A model generated the notes under the pieces. That model had not been told where the DNA came from, ran no database searches, and was given only the letters and a program-made list of their open reading frames with translations. From NCBI GenBank assembly GCA_013043915.1, contig JABEVH010000043.1:1-11976 (forward strand): a stretch of 11,976 bases of DNA. The letters run 5' to 3'. Of this stretch, positions 1 to 7,029 are shown one piece after another (the first letter of the stretch is position 1; each line of letters starts with the position of its first letter). A program made the translations under genes and the position numbers. This stretch comes from Pseudomonadales bacterium. GTDB lineage: Bacteria; Pseudomonadota; Gammaproteobacteria; Pseudomonadales; Moraxellaceae.

Positions 1-98
1 AAAGAAACGGGCGGGAATATTAAAAAGTAAGGTAGGGGCGGGATGCTCCGAACCGGCTGGAGAAATTCAGCCAACGCTCGCTGAGACCGTGGTAAGTC

Positions 99-179
99 GG
101 GTGGATGGGAACATCCATACGCTCTGTTCGTTGACCCGAGAAACCCCAGCTACAACGCTTTTGGGCGTTTAGCTGCGGG
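99..179 (+). other. Hairpin-rich segment upstream of the GyrI-like gene, possibly structured RNA
   Basis: Two strong potential RNA stems lie in this gene-free stretch. Near 102-118, GTGGATG and CATCCAT pair across a GGAA (GNRA-type) loop. At 144-179, CCC, CAGCT and AACGC (144-158) pair with GCGTT, AGCTG and GGG (165-179) around the loop TTTTGG, with only small bulges. A third short stem, GGCTG/CAGCC, sits near 55-70. I do not recognise an RNA family: it matches neither RNase P, SRP, tmRNA nor any common riboswitch I can recall. It could be a leader or 3' end of a structured transcript, or chance. The same bases are also open in the reading frame of the downstream gene from 85. Confidence 0.25.
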
Positions 180-216
180 AGCATTCATCGTCATCAATAA
201 GGTTTGCAGGTCTGAC

Positions 217-666
217 GTGACGCTGGCTCGATTGCGTTATACCGGTCCCTATGGTGCGGGTGTCGAGTATTTTTGGCGACATCAAGTCCATGACTGGATG
301 CATAAACACGGATTGTTGGGGCATGTGCGGTACGGTATCGGCTACGATGATCCGGCGATCACAGCACCTGAGTTATGCCGTTATGATGCTGCCGTGCTTC
401 TGGACGCTGAGAGCCCTCAGGATGGCCTGGATTTGATGGTCTTGCCGGGTGGTGGTTACGTATGCCGGCAGTTTCGTGGTACAGTGGGAGAAGTTGCTGA
501 GGCTTGGCAACTAATACATCAAAGGTTGCTAGGTCGAGGCCCTGCTCCTGATGGCAGGCTTTGCTTTGAGAGTTACCCCCTGACGGCAAATTTTGATCCC
601 CAAACAGGAATTTTTGATGCCGAACTTTGGTACCCTGATATTGAGGTAAGCAACCCTTCAACCTAG
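217..666 (+). CDS. GyrI/SbmC-like (AraC effector-binding) domain protein, probably N-terminally truncated
   Basis: The protein (149 aa) matches the GyrI-like small-molecule-binding domain found at the C-terminus of AraC/MerR regulators and alone in SbmC-type proteins. Recognisable blocks are LRYTGPYG (6-13), GYDDP (42-46), CRYDAAV (54-60), a PGGGY segment (78-81), CFESYP (116-121) and the end ELWYP with the conserved glutamate at 136. The only available start is GTG 217, with a weak ribosome site; the frame is open back to 85 but has no other start codon. The first strand of the domain (usually about ten residues before the LRYTGPYG block) is missing and no AraC helix-turn-helix lies upstream. 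It is therefore either a slightly short stand-alone domain or the remnant of an AraC regulator. Its ligand is unknown. It converges on the GRE operon but nothing ties it to that pathway. Confidence 0.72.
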   Translation: MTLARLRYTGPYGAGVEYFWRHQVHDWMHKHGLLGHVRYGIGYDDPAITAPELCRYDAAVLLDAESPQDGLDLMVLPGGGYVCRQFRGTVGEVAEAWQLIHQRLLGRGPAPDGRLCFESYPLTANFDPQTGIFDAELWYPDIEVSNPST

Positions 667-733
667 GCTGAGTGCATATGTCTTTTCAGGTTACATGGCC
701 TGGGTGAGATCGATATCTTACTGGGGTTCTGGA

Positions 734-752
734 AGCAGCCAGCCTGGCTGCT
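734..752 (-). terminator. Perfect 8-bp hairpin downstream of the GRE operon
   Basis: AGCAGCCA (734-741) and TGGCTGCT (745-752) form a perfect 8-bp stem with a 3-nt loop. It lies in the gap between two converging genes, about 64 nt beyond the dehydrogenase stop and 67 nt beyond the GyrI-like stop. No T-tract follows on either strand, so it is not a classical intrinsic terminator. It may act as a weak bidirectional terminator or a 3'-end stabiliser. Confidence 0.3.
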
Positions 753-815
753 GGTGTTGCTATGTATCTGGTCAGGTTTTGCCATGCCAAACTTGGGTGT
801 TTCGATGGGTTATGC

Positions 816-1616
816 TTAATGGAAGCGGGCACGGGCCACCACCCGATCATTGAACCGACGAGAGAGCTTGGGGAAGTAACGCAGAGCAGTTCGAACAACT
901 CTGGCTATTTTTCCAGGAATGATCTCAAAATCCCCACGATCAATGCCACGTAAAGTGTCTTGAACAACCTGCTCCGGAGTTATGGTAGGCAGGGTGGAGG
1001 TCTGTGCCTTGTTTTCCCAGGATCGGTGCTGCTGCAAGGCCGTCAACATGGGTGACGTGAACTCACCGGGACAGACCACATGCACATCGATGCCATAGCT
1101 CTTGAGTTCCAGGCGTAATACCTCGCTCAACCCCTGCACGGCAAATTTGGAGGCACAATAGCCAGAATATCCAAAAATACCGGTGATTCCGGATAATGAA
1201 GATATATTGATGATGCGTCCTTGCGTGCGCTGTAGTGCGGGTAAGAAAGCGCGGATGGTGTGAATACAGCCAAAATAATTGATGGCCATTTGCTCCTCAA
1301 AGTCTAGCGTTTCCAGTAACTCAACCCGTCCTTCTCGTAGGATGCCGGCACAATTGATTAGCAGGTCTATATCTCCCTCAGGGGCTAACTGCAGAGCCAG
1401 ATTTTGCACAGCTTCATTACAAGCTACATCAATGCTGTGAATGGATATCCTGCGGTCAGGGTGGTGTTTCAGTAAGTCATCCCGGCATTGCTCCAGAGGC
1501 TGCAGGCGTCTAGCTATCAGGATGAGTTTTGCTCCTTGTTCAGCCATCGCTTGGGCAAAAGCCCATCCCAGCCCTGAGGAACCGCCGGTGATCAGTACGC
1601 GTTTGCCGTGGAACAT
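816..1616 (-). CDS. Short-chain dehydrogenase/reductase, 3-ketodihydrosphingosine-reductase-like
   Basis: A 266-residue classical SDR, an NAD(P)H-dependent oxidoreductase. Seen: nucleotide-binding TGGSSGLG (10-17), NCAG (88-91), structural N113 in the NYFG block, catalytic S140 and Y153-x3-K157. The stretch of ITGIFGYSGYCASKFAVQGL and the NCAG/NYFG context resemble 3-ketodihydrosphingosine reductases (KDSR/TSC10) more than FabG, by my recollection of those sequences. The ATG at 1616 has GGAG 7 nt upstream (1624-1627) and lies inside the end of the activating-enzyme gene (25-bp overlap), so translation is probably coupled. As third gene of a GRE operon, a likely job is reducing or oxidising the carbonyl compound made by, or fed to, the radical enzyme. 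A lipid role is possible on similarity alone, but no sphingolipid genes are nearby. The substrate is unknown. The SDR call is firm; the KDSR subfamily is tentative. Confidence 0.9.
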   Translation of the reverse strand: MFHGKRVLITGGSSGLGWAFAQAMAEQGAKLILIARRLQPLEQCRDDLLKHHPDRRISIHSIDVACNEAVQNLALQLAPEGDIDLLINCAGILREGRVELLETLDFEEQMAINYFGCIHTIRAFLPALQRTQGRIINISSLSGITGIFGYSGYCASKFAVQGLSEVLRLELKSYGIDVHVVCPGEFTSPMLTALQQHRSWENKAQTSTLPTITPEQVVQDTLRGIDRGDFEIIPGKIARVVRTALRYFPKLSRRFNDRVVARARFH

Positions 1617-2620
1617 GAAGCATCTCCATAAAGTTGTGCATAATCTTCTTCTCCTGAGGTATAGCAGCGTATACCGCAGGCTTGCATGATCTGGGTAGCT
1701 TGCTGCAAAGCGTCGTCCCCTAGCATGCTATGATCAAACTTGATGGGAATACGCAGCCAGTTGTATTTATCGACACCTAAGTTGTGATAGGGCAGCAGGG
1801 TGATAACCTTGACGTCGTTATGATGAAGAAATTGCGCAACTGCATGCAGGTTGTCAGGGTGGTCGGTGATGCCGGGAACCAGGGGTAAGCGTGGCCAGAC
1901 CTTGGGTCCCTGCCCTGCTCTGGCCAGGCCGGTAAGCAGGCTGAAATTATGCAGGATAAGACGGTTGCTGCTGCCGCAATGCTGACGATGCAGCTGATTG
2001 TCCATGAGCTTTAAGTCAAAGAGTATGAGATCTAGCCGGCTTAGTACCTGCCACAGGGTCTGTGCAGAGAACTCCTGCCAATTAGCTACGCTGGACAGCA
2101 ATGTTGACAGTGATGGAGCTGCTTTCAGGTGAAAAAGGCCACAGGTCTCCAGGGCAGTCGGTATCCCTGCCGCCTGGAGCGGAGGCAAAAGTTCTGCCAG
2201 ATATTCCGGGTATAACGTAGCTTCCCCTCCGGAGAAGGTGACACCACCTTGAGATTGCCGATAAAGTGCAAACTCCTGGCTGAGTTCATGCAAGATGTTT
2301 TCAGGGGAGCGTGTTGCTCCGAAGCGGGTCAGTGCTCCACCCGGGCAGGTATCGATGCAGCGAAAGCACTGGGTACAGGAGTCTGTCGTCCAATGGCCAG
2401 GTGCGTACATGGCTCCGGTAGGGCAAGTGTTGACACAGGTTGTACACTGCAGGCAAGAGTGCTCTTTATAACCCAGCTCAGGTTCCTTGGACCAGGATTC
2501 TGGATTTTGGCACCAGCTGCAGCGTAAGGGGCAGCCCTTAAAAAAGACGACACTACGTATGCCAGGCCCGTCATGCACGCAGAAGTGTTGTACTGAAAAT
2601 ATTTGAGGAGGTGTAAGCAT
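1592..2620 (-). CDS. Glycyl radical enzyme activating enzyme (radical SAM)
   Basis: This 342-residue protein uses S-adenosylmethionine and a [4Fe-4S] cluster to abstract a hydrogen from the partner enzyme's glycine. Seen: radical-SAM cysteines C30-x3-C34-x2-C37 in a GCPLRCSWCQNPE block; a two-cluster ferredoxin insert with C56, C59, C62, C66 and C82, C85, C88, C92, as in activases of eliminase-type GREs but not of pyruvate formate-lyase; and the SAM-binding GGE at 131-133 (followed by Ala instead of the usual Pro). Between ETCG and the LDLILFDLK strand there are about 35 residues where relatives usually have about 15, an insertion of some 20. The start at ATG 2620 is set by GAGGA at 2629-2633, 8 nt upstream, which overlaps the GRE stop codon (2632-2634). 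A longer reading from 2701 has no such site. It sits second in the operon and surely serves the adjacent GRE. Confidence 0.95.
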   Translation of the reverse strand: MLTPPQIFSVQHFCVHDGPGIRSVVFFKGCPLRCSWCQNPESWSKEPELGYKEHSCLQCTTCVNTCPTGAMYAPGHWTTDSCTQCFRCIDTCPGGALTRFGATRSPENILHELSQEFALYRQSQGGVTFSGGEATLYPEYLAELLPPLQAAGIPTALETCGLFHLKAAPSLSTLLSSVANWQEFSAQTLWQVLSRLDLILFDLKLMDNQLHRQHCGSSNRLILHNFSLLTGLARAGQGPKVWPRLPLVPGITDHPDNLHAVAQFLHHNDVKVITLLPYHNLGVDKYNWLRIPIKFDHSMLGDDALQQATQIMQACGIRCYTSGEEDYAQLYGDASCSTANAY

Positions 2621-2631
2621 CAAGGCATTCC

Positions 2632-5031
2632 TCAACTGTGCATGGTCCTGGCAATGATCTCGTCCTGAATCTCGGGTTGCAAGTCGGCGAAATAGGCGCA
2701 ATAGCCGGATACCCTGACCAGTAAATTAGGGTAGTCTTGCGGGTTTTCTTTAGCCTTGCGTAAGTCATCAGCGTTGAGTATGGCGATTTGAACCTGCATG
2801 CCATGTTGATCAATAAAATAAGTGCGTAGCAGGCTGGCGAGCTTGTTGGCGCCGGATGGCCCCCCTACAGTTTTGCGGTCAAAGGTGGCATTGAGCACTT
2901 GACTGTTGCACCATCTCGACTTATCCAGCGAAGCTACCGAGCGGAACAGGGCGCTAGGGCCGCTGCGATCAGCGCCATCAGCGGGGGAACATCCGTTGGA
3001 CAAGCGCGTGCCAGCGCGGCGACCGTTGGCCAGTGCCCCGGTATAACGTCCAAAGGCATGTCCACAGGTCATGGAATAAAAGCCTGCCAGCCAGATGCCG
3101 CCTCGAGAGTTTTGATGTGTACTAACGGCATCGGCAAAGGCATCGGCAGTGATTTGAACCCAACGATCAGCATCGTGCTGACCGTTTCCATAGCGGGGTA
3201 ATTTACGCTGCATTTCTATGGCCAGGGATTCATGGCCGGCATAGTCCTGACGTAGAATCTTAGCCAGTTCTACGAGGGTATAGCGTTGCTGTTGAAACAC
3301 AAGCTCATCAATGGCATGCAAGGCATCTCCCGCATCAGCCAGGCCTACGGCCTGGACACTGGTAAAATTGTACATGGCTCCGCCCCGGGTGACGTCGTTC
3401 CCGGATTGCATGCACCCATCGGTCATAAGCGAGTTCACCGGGGTCGTTCGGTGCTGCCGAATGGCATCCTCAAGCCAGCCCATGACCTCAGCCATATCAT
3501 CAACAGCTTGCTGAACTTGCAACCTGAATGCGTTAACGACATCATCCATAGATTGCATCTGTGCTAACGGCTGCGTGCGAGCACCCTGTCGTTTGCCTTT
3601 GAAGTTCATCCCCTCATTCAAGGCTTGTTCCAAGCATAGAGGGAGATTCATCAAGGCAGCATCGGCTGAATTGTAAGTTCTCCCTTGGCTACCTAATTCT
3701 GTGCAGCCTATGATGGCATAGTCGCGCGCATGTTCCTGAGAATAACCTGCATTGAGCATGGCAGGGATGATGGTTTTATCGCCAAAAAAAGCGGGACGGG
3801 CCCCGGTTTGTTGTAAGGTGGTGACGCATTTGTCCATAAACCAGGCGGGGGTCCCTTCATGAATACGCACATGCAATGCAGGTTCACGTGTGGCAATCAG
3901 GGCGTGTGCGTCGAGAAATACGCCGGATAATTCATGGGTAACGTCGTTGCCTTCAGCATCCACGCCTCCGAGGGTGATGCCTTGGGCGACATCATGACCA
4001 CTGAAGTAGTGATCCATACGGGTAGAGTAGACAGGCATGGTTTCACAGCATTTGAGTTGGAAACTCGCGACCAGTTCTACGGCCCGTACATAGCTCAGTT
4101 CGCCACTTGCACGGTCTTGGTCATAAAGCGTTTTGAGGGCTTGATCAAGGCGGCCAAACGACAGCCCCTGTTCAAAGTCTTCCAGGCACATGGCAACATG
4201 CAGTATCCAGGCAGCCTGTAAGCCTTCCTGAAAATTTCTTGCCGGGTGGTAGGGGACATGCCTAAGCGATCGTTCACTGTTCAGAAGTTCCTCACGACGC
4301 TCCGCTGACGTGGTAGGCAAGTTGGCCATGGCATGGGCTGAATCAGCCAGATTGTTTGCCATACGGCATATGCCGGCAATAATGATGCGTTGGCCTTGGT
4401 AGAAGGCTATTTGTTCAGGGGTCAGGTGATGGCCTTCAGGTGATTTGCCTTGCAGCAGACAACGTTGTGCCTGTTCATCTGCGGGTTTAAGGCCATGCTG
4501 GACCAGACGGGCATAGTTGCCGATTTGATGCGCCACGCCAGCCTGTTCGGTCACGATATAGCGTTCTGCATGGGTCATCTCCCAGAGATGACGTAATTTT
4601 AGAGGACGTATCAGGGCATGATAAACAACACTGTCTTTAGCTGTCATGGTTGCCAGATAGAGCAGTTCCACCTGTTCGCGCCAGGAAAGATCCAGAGGCA
4701 CGACACGGGTTTTTAGCCGCATCAAATCTTCCAGAATGTTGATGGAACTGCCTTCAAAGTAGTAATTGGCGGCGACGCGGCGGGATGTCATGTTACCCAG
4801 GATCAACTCGTCATCATAAATACGGGGTTGACGATGCTGCATGATCCAGGCAATAGCCTCTGCGCGCTGCAGGTCAATAGGGGCATGGCGCAGGCGTTTA
4901 CCTTCGCCTGATTGACGAAATTCCAGCCAGAGTCGCGGGCGTTCCAGGCAAAGTGAATGTCCGGCATCGTGGACAGCTTGGCGAATACGCAATAGGCGGG
5001 CCCAAGGGGCCATGTCAACGGAGGCATTCAT
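2632..5031 (-). CDS. Glycyl radical enzyme, PFL2/glycerol dehydratase/CutC-like branch, substrate unknown
   Basis: A full-length (799 aa) glycyl radical enzyme. With the start at 5031, the glycyl radical is G776 in RVSGY near the C-terminus, and the thiyl cysteine is C443 in IIGCTELGSQGR, with E445 two residues on, where eliminase-type GREs such as CutC and glycerol dehydratase have their general base. The family blocks EGTPAWF, SFGR (here LSFGR), GGAMYNFTSVQAVGLAD and SNGCSPADGADRSGP are all present. The usual proline after Cys-Val-Glu is absent (Cys-Thr-Glu-Leu), so it is probably neither CutC nor glycerol dehydratase; it is not pyruvate formate-lyase, which has Cys-Cys. ATG 5031 has GGAG 7 nt upstream (5039-5042); upstream ATGs at 5067 and 5163 have none, and the latter would run past the intergenic promoter region. 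The enzyme is cytoplasmic, oxygen-sensitive and likely expressed anaerobically. First gene of the operon, divergent from an AraC regulator that probably controls it. The reaction (dehydration, C-S, C-N or C-C cleavage) cannot be read from the sequence. Confidence 0.95.
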   Translation of the reverse strand: MNASVDMAPWARLLRIRQAVHDAGHSLCLERPRLWLEFRQSGEGKRLRHAPIDLQRAEAIAWIMQHRQPRIYDDELILGNMTSRRVAANYYFEGSSINILEDLMRLKTRVVPLDLSWREQVELLYLATMTAKDSVVYHALIRPLKLRHLWEMTHAERYIVTEQAGVAHQIGNYARLVQHGLKPADEQAQRCLLQGKSPEGHHLTPEQIAFYQGQRIIIAGICRMANNLADSAHAMANLPTTSAERREELLNSERSLRHVPYHPARNFQEGLQAAWILHVAMCLEDFEQGLSFGRLDQALKTLYDQDRASGELSYVRAVELVASFQLKCCETMPVYSTRMDHYFSGHDVAQGITLGGVDAEGNDVTHELSGVFLDAHALIATREPALHVRIHEGTPAWFMDKCVTTLQQTGARPAFFGDKTIIPAMLNAGYSQEHARDYAIIGCTELGSQGRTYNSADAALMNLPLCLEQALNEGMNFKGKRQGARTQPLAQMQSMDDVVNAFRLQVQQAVDDMAEVMGWLEDAIRQHRTTPVNSLMTDGCMQSGNDVTRGGAMYNFTSVQAVGLADAGDALHAIDELVFQQQRYTLVELAKILRQDYAGHESLAIEMQRKLPRYGNGQHDADRWVQITADAFADAVSTHQNSRGGIWLAGFYSMTCGHAFGRYTGALANGRRAGTRLSNGCSPADGADRSGPSALFRSVASLDKSRWCNSQVLNATFDRKTVGGPSGANKLASLLRTYFIDQHGMQVQIAILNADDLRKAKENPQDYPNLLVRVSGYCAYFADLQPEIQDEIIARTMHS

Positions 5032-5079
5032 CAGGTTTCTCCAGTCATCCTCAGTGTATAACCACATGATGCTTGAGTA

Positions 5080-5085
5080 TTTATA
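5080..5085 (-). promoter_or_regulatory. Candidate -10 element for the GRE operon
   Basis: On the minus strand TATAAA lies about 50 nt before the GRE start. No good -35 hexamer lies 16-18 bp upstream (minus-strand GGTCGT or neighbours), which fits a promoter that depends on an activator. The TTGACA repeats described separately flank this missing -35 position. The evidence is only the hexamer and the context. Confidence 0.3.
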
Positions 5086-5092
5086 ATTTGGC

Positions 5093-5119
5093 TTGACATA
5101 AAACGACCTGCATTTGACA
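5093..5119 (+). promoter_or_regulatory. Tandem TTGACA repeat, 21 bp apart: AraC promoter -35 and possible operator
   Basis: TTGACA occurs at 5093-5098 and again at 5114-5119, exactly 21 bp (two helical turns) apart in the same orientation. AraC-family proteins typically bind direct repeats with about this spacing. The first copy is a perfect sigma-70 -35; 17 bp on is GACAAT (5116-5121, 4 of 6 to the -10 consensus), giving a promoter that would start near 5128 for the regulator. The repeats also lie just upstream of the proposed GRE -10. A small dyad, TGCCA-gat-TGGCA (5125-5137), follows. One site could thus serve autoregulation and GRE activation. Confidence 0.45.
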
Positions 5120-5156
5120 ATTTGTGCCAGATTGGCAAAGCAGGAATGCAGCATCG

Positions 5157-6167
5157 ATGGCAAGGGCGATACGTGTGACCGGGTCCTGGGTGGGTTTAAT
5201 CATGGAATGGCTGGATACCCAGGGTTTAGGGGCCATGGATTTACGAGCACGCATTGAGCGATGGATGCATGAAGAAATCGTCCCCATGGATGTCTGGCAG
5301 GGTTTTTTGGCCGAAGCTATTGCCCTGCGCCCCAAGGATCTGGCAGTCGCTTTGTCGATAGGAGCTCAGGTTCAGCCTCGGCATGTAGGTGTGCTGGGAT
5401 ATCTGGTACTGGCAAGTCATACGCTAGGCGAAGCCCTACAGGCCTATCAACACTATGAACGGCTATTTTATGGCGTGGACCTGGCCGAGGTCATCTTTGA
5501 AGGCGAGGACATTGAAATTCGCTGGCCGCCTGAGACCGTCAGATTAGGTCACAGGCATGATTCGACAGCGATAGCTGCACTCGTAACCTTTTTACGGCGA
5601 CAAGTGGACCAACCTCCACCGCCTGAACTCATTACCTTCATCAATCCAGTTCTGGATAATCCGGCTGAACATCAAGCCTATGAGGATTTTTTTCAATGCC
5701 CGGTAAGGTTTAATGACCGCCTTACTCGCGTCAGGTTCCCGTTGTCTTATCTGGCCATTCCCATGCCTCACAGTGATCCCGGCTTAAGGTCATTGCTAGA
5801 TCGACAGGCCCAAGCCTTGCTGCTGGCTTTGCCGGACTCAGACCCCTTTGACAGGGCCTTGCAGCAGGTTATCCTTAAACTCTTGCCGGATGCATCAGCA
5901 ACCCTACCCCGGGCGGCTCAGGCACTGAACATGTCAGTGAGGTCCTTGCAGCGCAAGCTCACCATCAATCAGTTGACTTGGCAACAGTTGCTGGATCGCA
6001 TGCGAGAACAGCTGGCCAGACAGTACTTGGCAGATCGGGCGCTGTCTTTAGGTGATATCGCTCTCCTGTTAGGATATTCGGAACAAAGTGCCTTTAATCG
6101 TTCGTTTCGGCGCTGGACGGGTCAGACACCGGCTTGGGTACGGCGACAGCGTTTAGGTAGTCGTTAG
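5157..6167 (+). CDS. AraC-family regulator with arabinose-binding-type N-terminal domain (OruR/VirS-like)
   Basis: Transcription factor of 336 residues. The N-terminal two-thirds resemble the ligand-binding domain of OruR/ArgR/VirS-type AraC regulators (Arabinose_bd, PF12625): the FLAEAIALRPKDLAVALSIG block, then VLGYLVLASHTLGEALQAY. The last ~85 residues are the double helix-turn-helix: first helix pair around LPRAAQALNMSVRSLQRKL, second around LSLGDIALLLGYSEQSAFNRSFRRWTGQTPAWVR. I chose ATG 5157 because AGGA lies 11 nt upstream and the best promoter would start transcription near 5128; an in-frame GTG at 5124 (347 aa) would then lie outside the mRNA. It is divergent from the GRE operon, shares an operator-like region with it and heads a two-gene unit with the GFA-like gene. 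Most likely the substrate- or product-responsive activator of the GRE operon; the inducer is unknown. Confidence 0.92.
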   Translation: MARAIRVTGSWVGLIMEWLDTQGLGAMDLRARIERWMHEEIVPMDVWQGFLAEAIALRPKDLAVALSIGAQVQPRHVGVLGYLVLASHTLGEALQAYQHYERLFYGVDLAEVIFEGEDIEIRWPPETVRLGHRHDSTAIAALVTFLRRQVDQPPPPELITFINPVLDNPAEHQAYEDFFQCPVRFNDRLTRVRFPLSYLAIPMPHSDPGLRSLLDRQAQALLLALPDSDPFDRALQQVILKLLPDASATLPRAAQALNMSVRSLQRKLTINQLTWQQLLDRMREQLARQYLADRALSLGDIALLLGYSEQSAFNRSFRRWTGQTPAWVRRQRLGSR

Positions 6168-6178
6168 GAGCATTAGCC

Positions 6179-6580
6179 ATGGTCATGGGTAGCTGTCTTT
6201 GCGGTGGTATAAGTTTTGAGGTGGAAGAGCCTTTGGTGGGTATAGAAATTTGCTATTGCACACAGTGCCGCAAAGCCCAGGGAACTCCACTGGCGGCCAA
6301 TATTCCCGTGCGTAGTGAACAGTTGCATTGGCATAAAGGTCAAGCATTGATGAAGGCCTATGAGTCCTCTCCAGGGAAAAGAAGATTCTTTTGTTCGTGT
6401 TGTGGATCCCCCCTGTTCAGTGAACGCGATAGTCTTCCCGGAGTGATGCGACTGCGTGCAGGTCTCCTTGATGAACCTATACCCGTACGAGCGATCAGCC
6501 AGGCCTATGTGGCTGACCGGTGTTCCTGGTGGGAGATCCAGGAAGGTGTTCTTGGTTACCCGGGAAGCAAACCTCGGTAA
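6179..6580 (+). CDS. GFA-family (glutathione-dependent formaldehyde-activating enzyme-like) zinc protein
   Basis: A 133-residue member of the GFA/CENP-V fold. The zinc cysteines are in place: C6-x-C8, C25-x-C27-x2-C30, and C72-x2-C75 in FFCSCCGSPLF. Founding members were described as speeding formation of S-hydroxymethylglutathione from formaldehyde and glutathione, but most family members have no proven reaction. ATG 6179 is preceded by AGGAG (6166-6170) that overlaps the AraC stop codon, leaving an 11-bp gap, so it is very likely co-transcribed and co-translated with the regulator. A second ATG at 6185 is less well spaced. Its place beside a GRE/dehydrogenase operon hints at handling a reactive aldehyde, an inference only. 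Length is normal for the family. Confidence 0.88.
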   Translation: MVMGSCLCGGISFEVEEPLVGIEICYCTQCRKAQGTPLAANIPVRSEQLHWHKGQALMKAYESSPGKRRFFCSCCGSPLFSERDSLPGVMRLRAGLLDEPIPVRAISQAYVADRCSWWEIQEGVLGYPGSKPR

Positions 6581-6596
6581 ACCGACAGAAAACAGG

Positions 6597-6926
6597 TTAC
6601 TGCCCGATCTGATGGCTGACACGGTTTTCCTGATGGTTGAGTCGCCGTTGTTCTCCCCGGGTAATATGTCCATTGTGTTCAGAGGCCATATGGCGCTCTT
6701 CCTGACGAATGTGATGGTCCTGCTGGTGCAGCTGTTGAGCCTGCTGATGGCTCATGTCACCTGCCTGTACTTCATGATGAATACGTTGGTTCTGATTGTT
6801 GAGGCGATGATTCACTTCGGCGCGGCCTGGGTGATTTTGGTTGAAATTGTCATCAGCGTAGATTGATAGAGGTAAAGAAAAAAGGGCCAGTGCAGTTAGC
6901 GCAGAAGCAAGTGCTAGGGCACGCAT
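6597..6926 (-). CDS. Small secreted His/Gln-rich protein of unknown function
   Basis: A 109-residue precursor with a clear Sec signal peptide: MRALALASALTALALFSLPL followed by a likely cut after IYA (residue 24). The mature 85 residues are very hydrophilic and rich in His, Gln, Asn, Arg and Glu, with regularly spaced motifs (EVNHRLNNQNQRIHHEV, QQLHQQDHHIRQEERHM, HITRGEQRRLNHQENRVSHQI), predicted helical or coiled. Conserved but uncharacterised proteins of this make-up occur in many beta- and gammaproteobacteria, from my recollection. The histidines might bind metal; there is no direct evidence. ATG 6926 has AAGGAG 7 nt upstream, an excellent site. It converges on the GFA-like gene with a 16-bp gap, and only a weak CGGT/ACCG stem lies between them. 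Confidence 0.8.
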   Translation of the reverse strand: MRALALASALTALALFSLPLSIYADDNFNQNHPGRAEVNHRLNNQNQRIHHEVQAGDMSHQQAQQLHQQDHHIRQEERHMASEHNGHITRGEQRRLNHQENRVSHQIGQ

Positions 6927-7029
6927 AAATAATCTCCTTGTGTAGTAAAGCTATAAATGCCGGAACTCCAGCTCGGTTGACAATCAGTGTAGCCAATTTT
7001 AATTAATGTTGGATTTCAGCTTGCGCTCA

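Noticed and set aside
163..225. tRNA-like start: GGGCGTTTAGCT followed by GCGGGAGCA
   Set aside because: It resembles the acceptor and D-arm of a tRNA, but no anticodon stem, no TTCGA-type T-loop and no matching 3' acceptor strand follow.
2899..3567. Plus-strand open frames inside the GRE gene
   Set aside because: They lie opposite a full-length, motif-rich gene, show low-complexity composition and match no family.
2632..5031. Calling the GRE a pyruvate formate-lyase or choline trimethylamine-lyase
   Set aside because: A single Cys-Thr-Glu replaces the Cys-Cys of pyruvate formate-lyase, and the Cys-Val-Glu-Pro context and microcompartment neighbours of choline lyase are missing.
5032..5163. 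N-terminal extension of the glycyl radical enzyme from ATG 5163 or 5067
   Set aside because: The extra residues do not look like the family, have no ribosome site and overlap the divergent promoter region; ATG 5031 has GGAG 7 nt upstream.
6572..6603. Stem CGGT-aa-ACCG with outer AACCT/AGGTT as a terminator between the converging GFA and small secreted protein genes
   Set aside because: The inner stem is only 4 bp and no T-tract follows on either strand.
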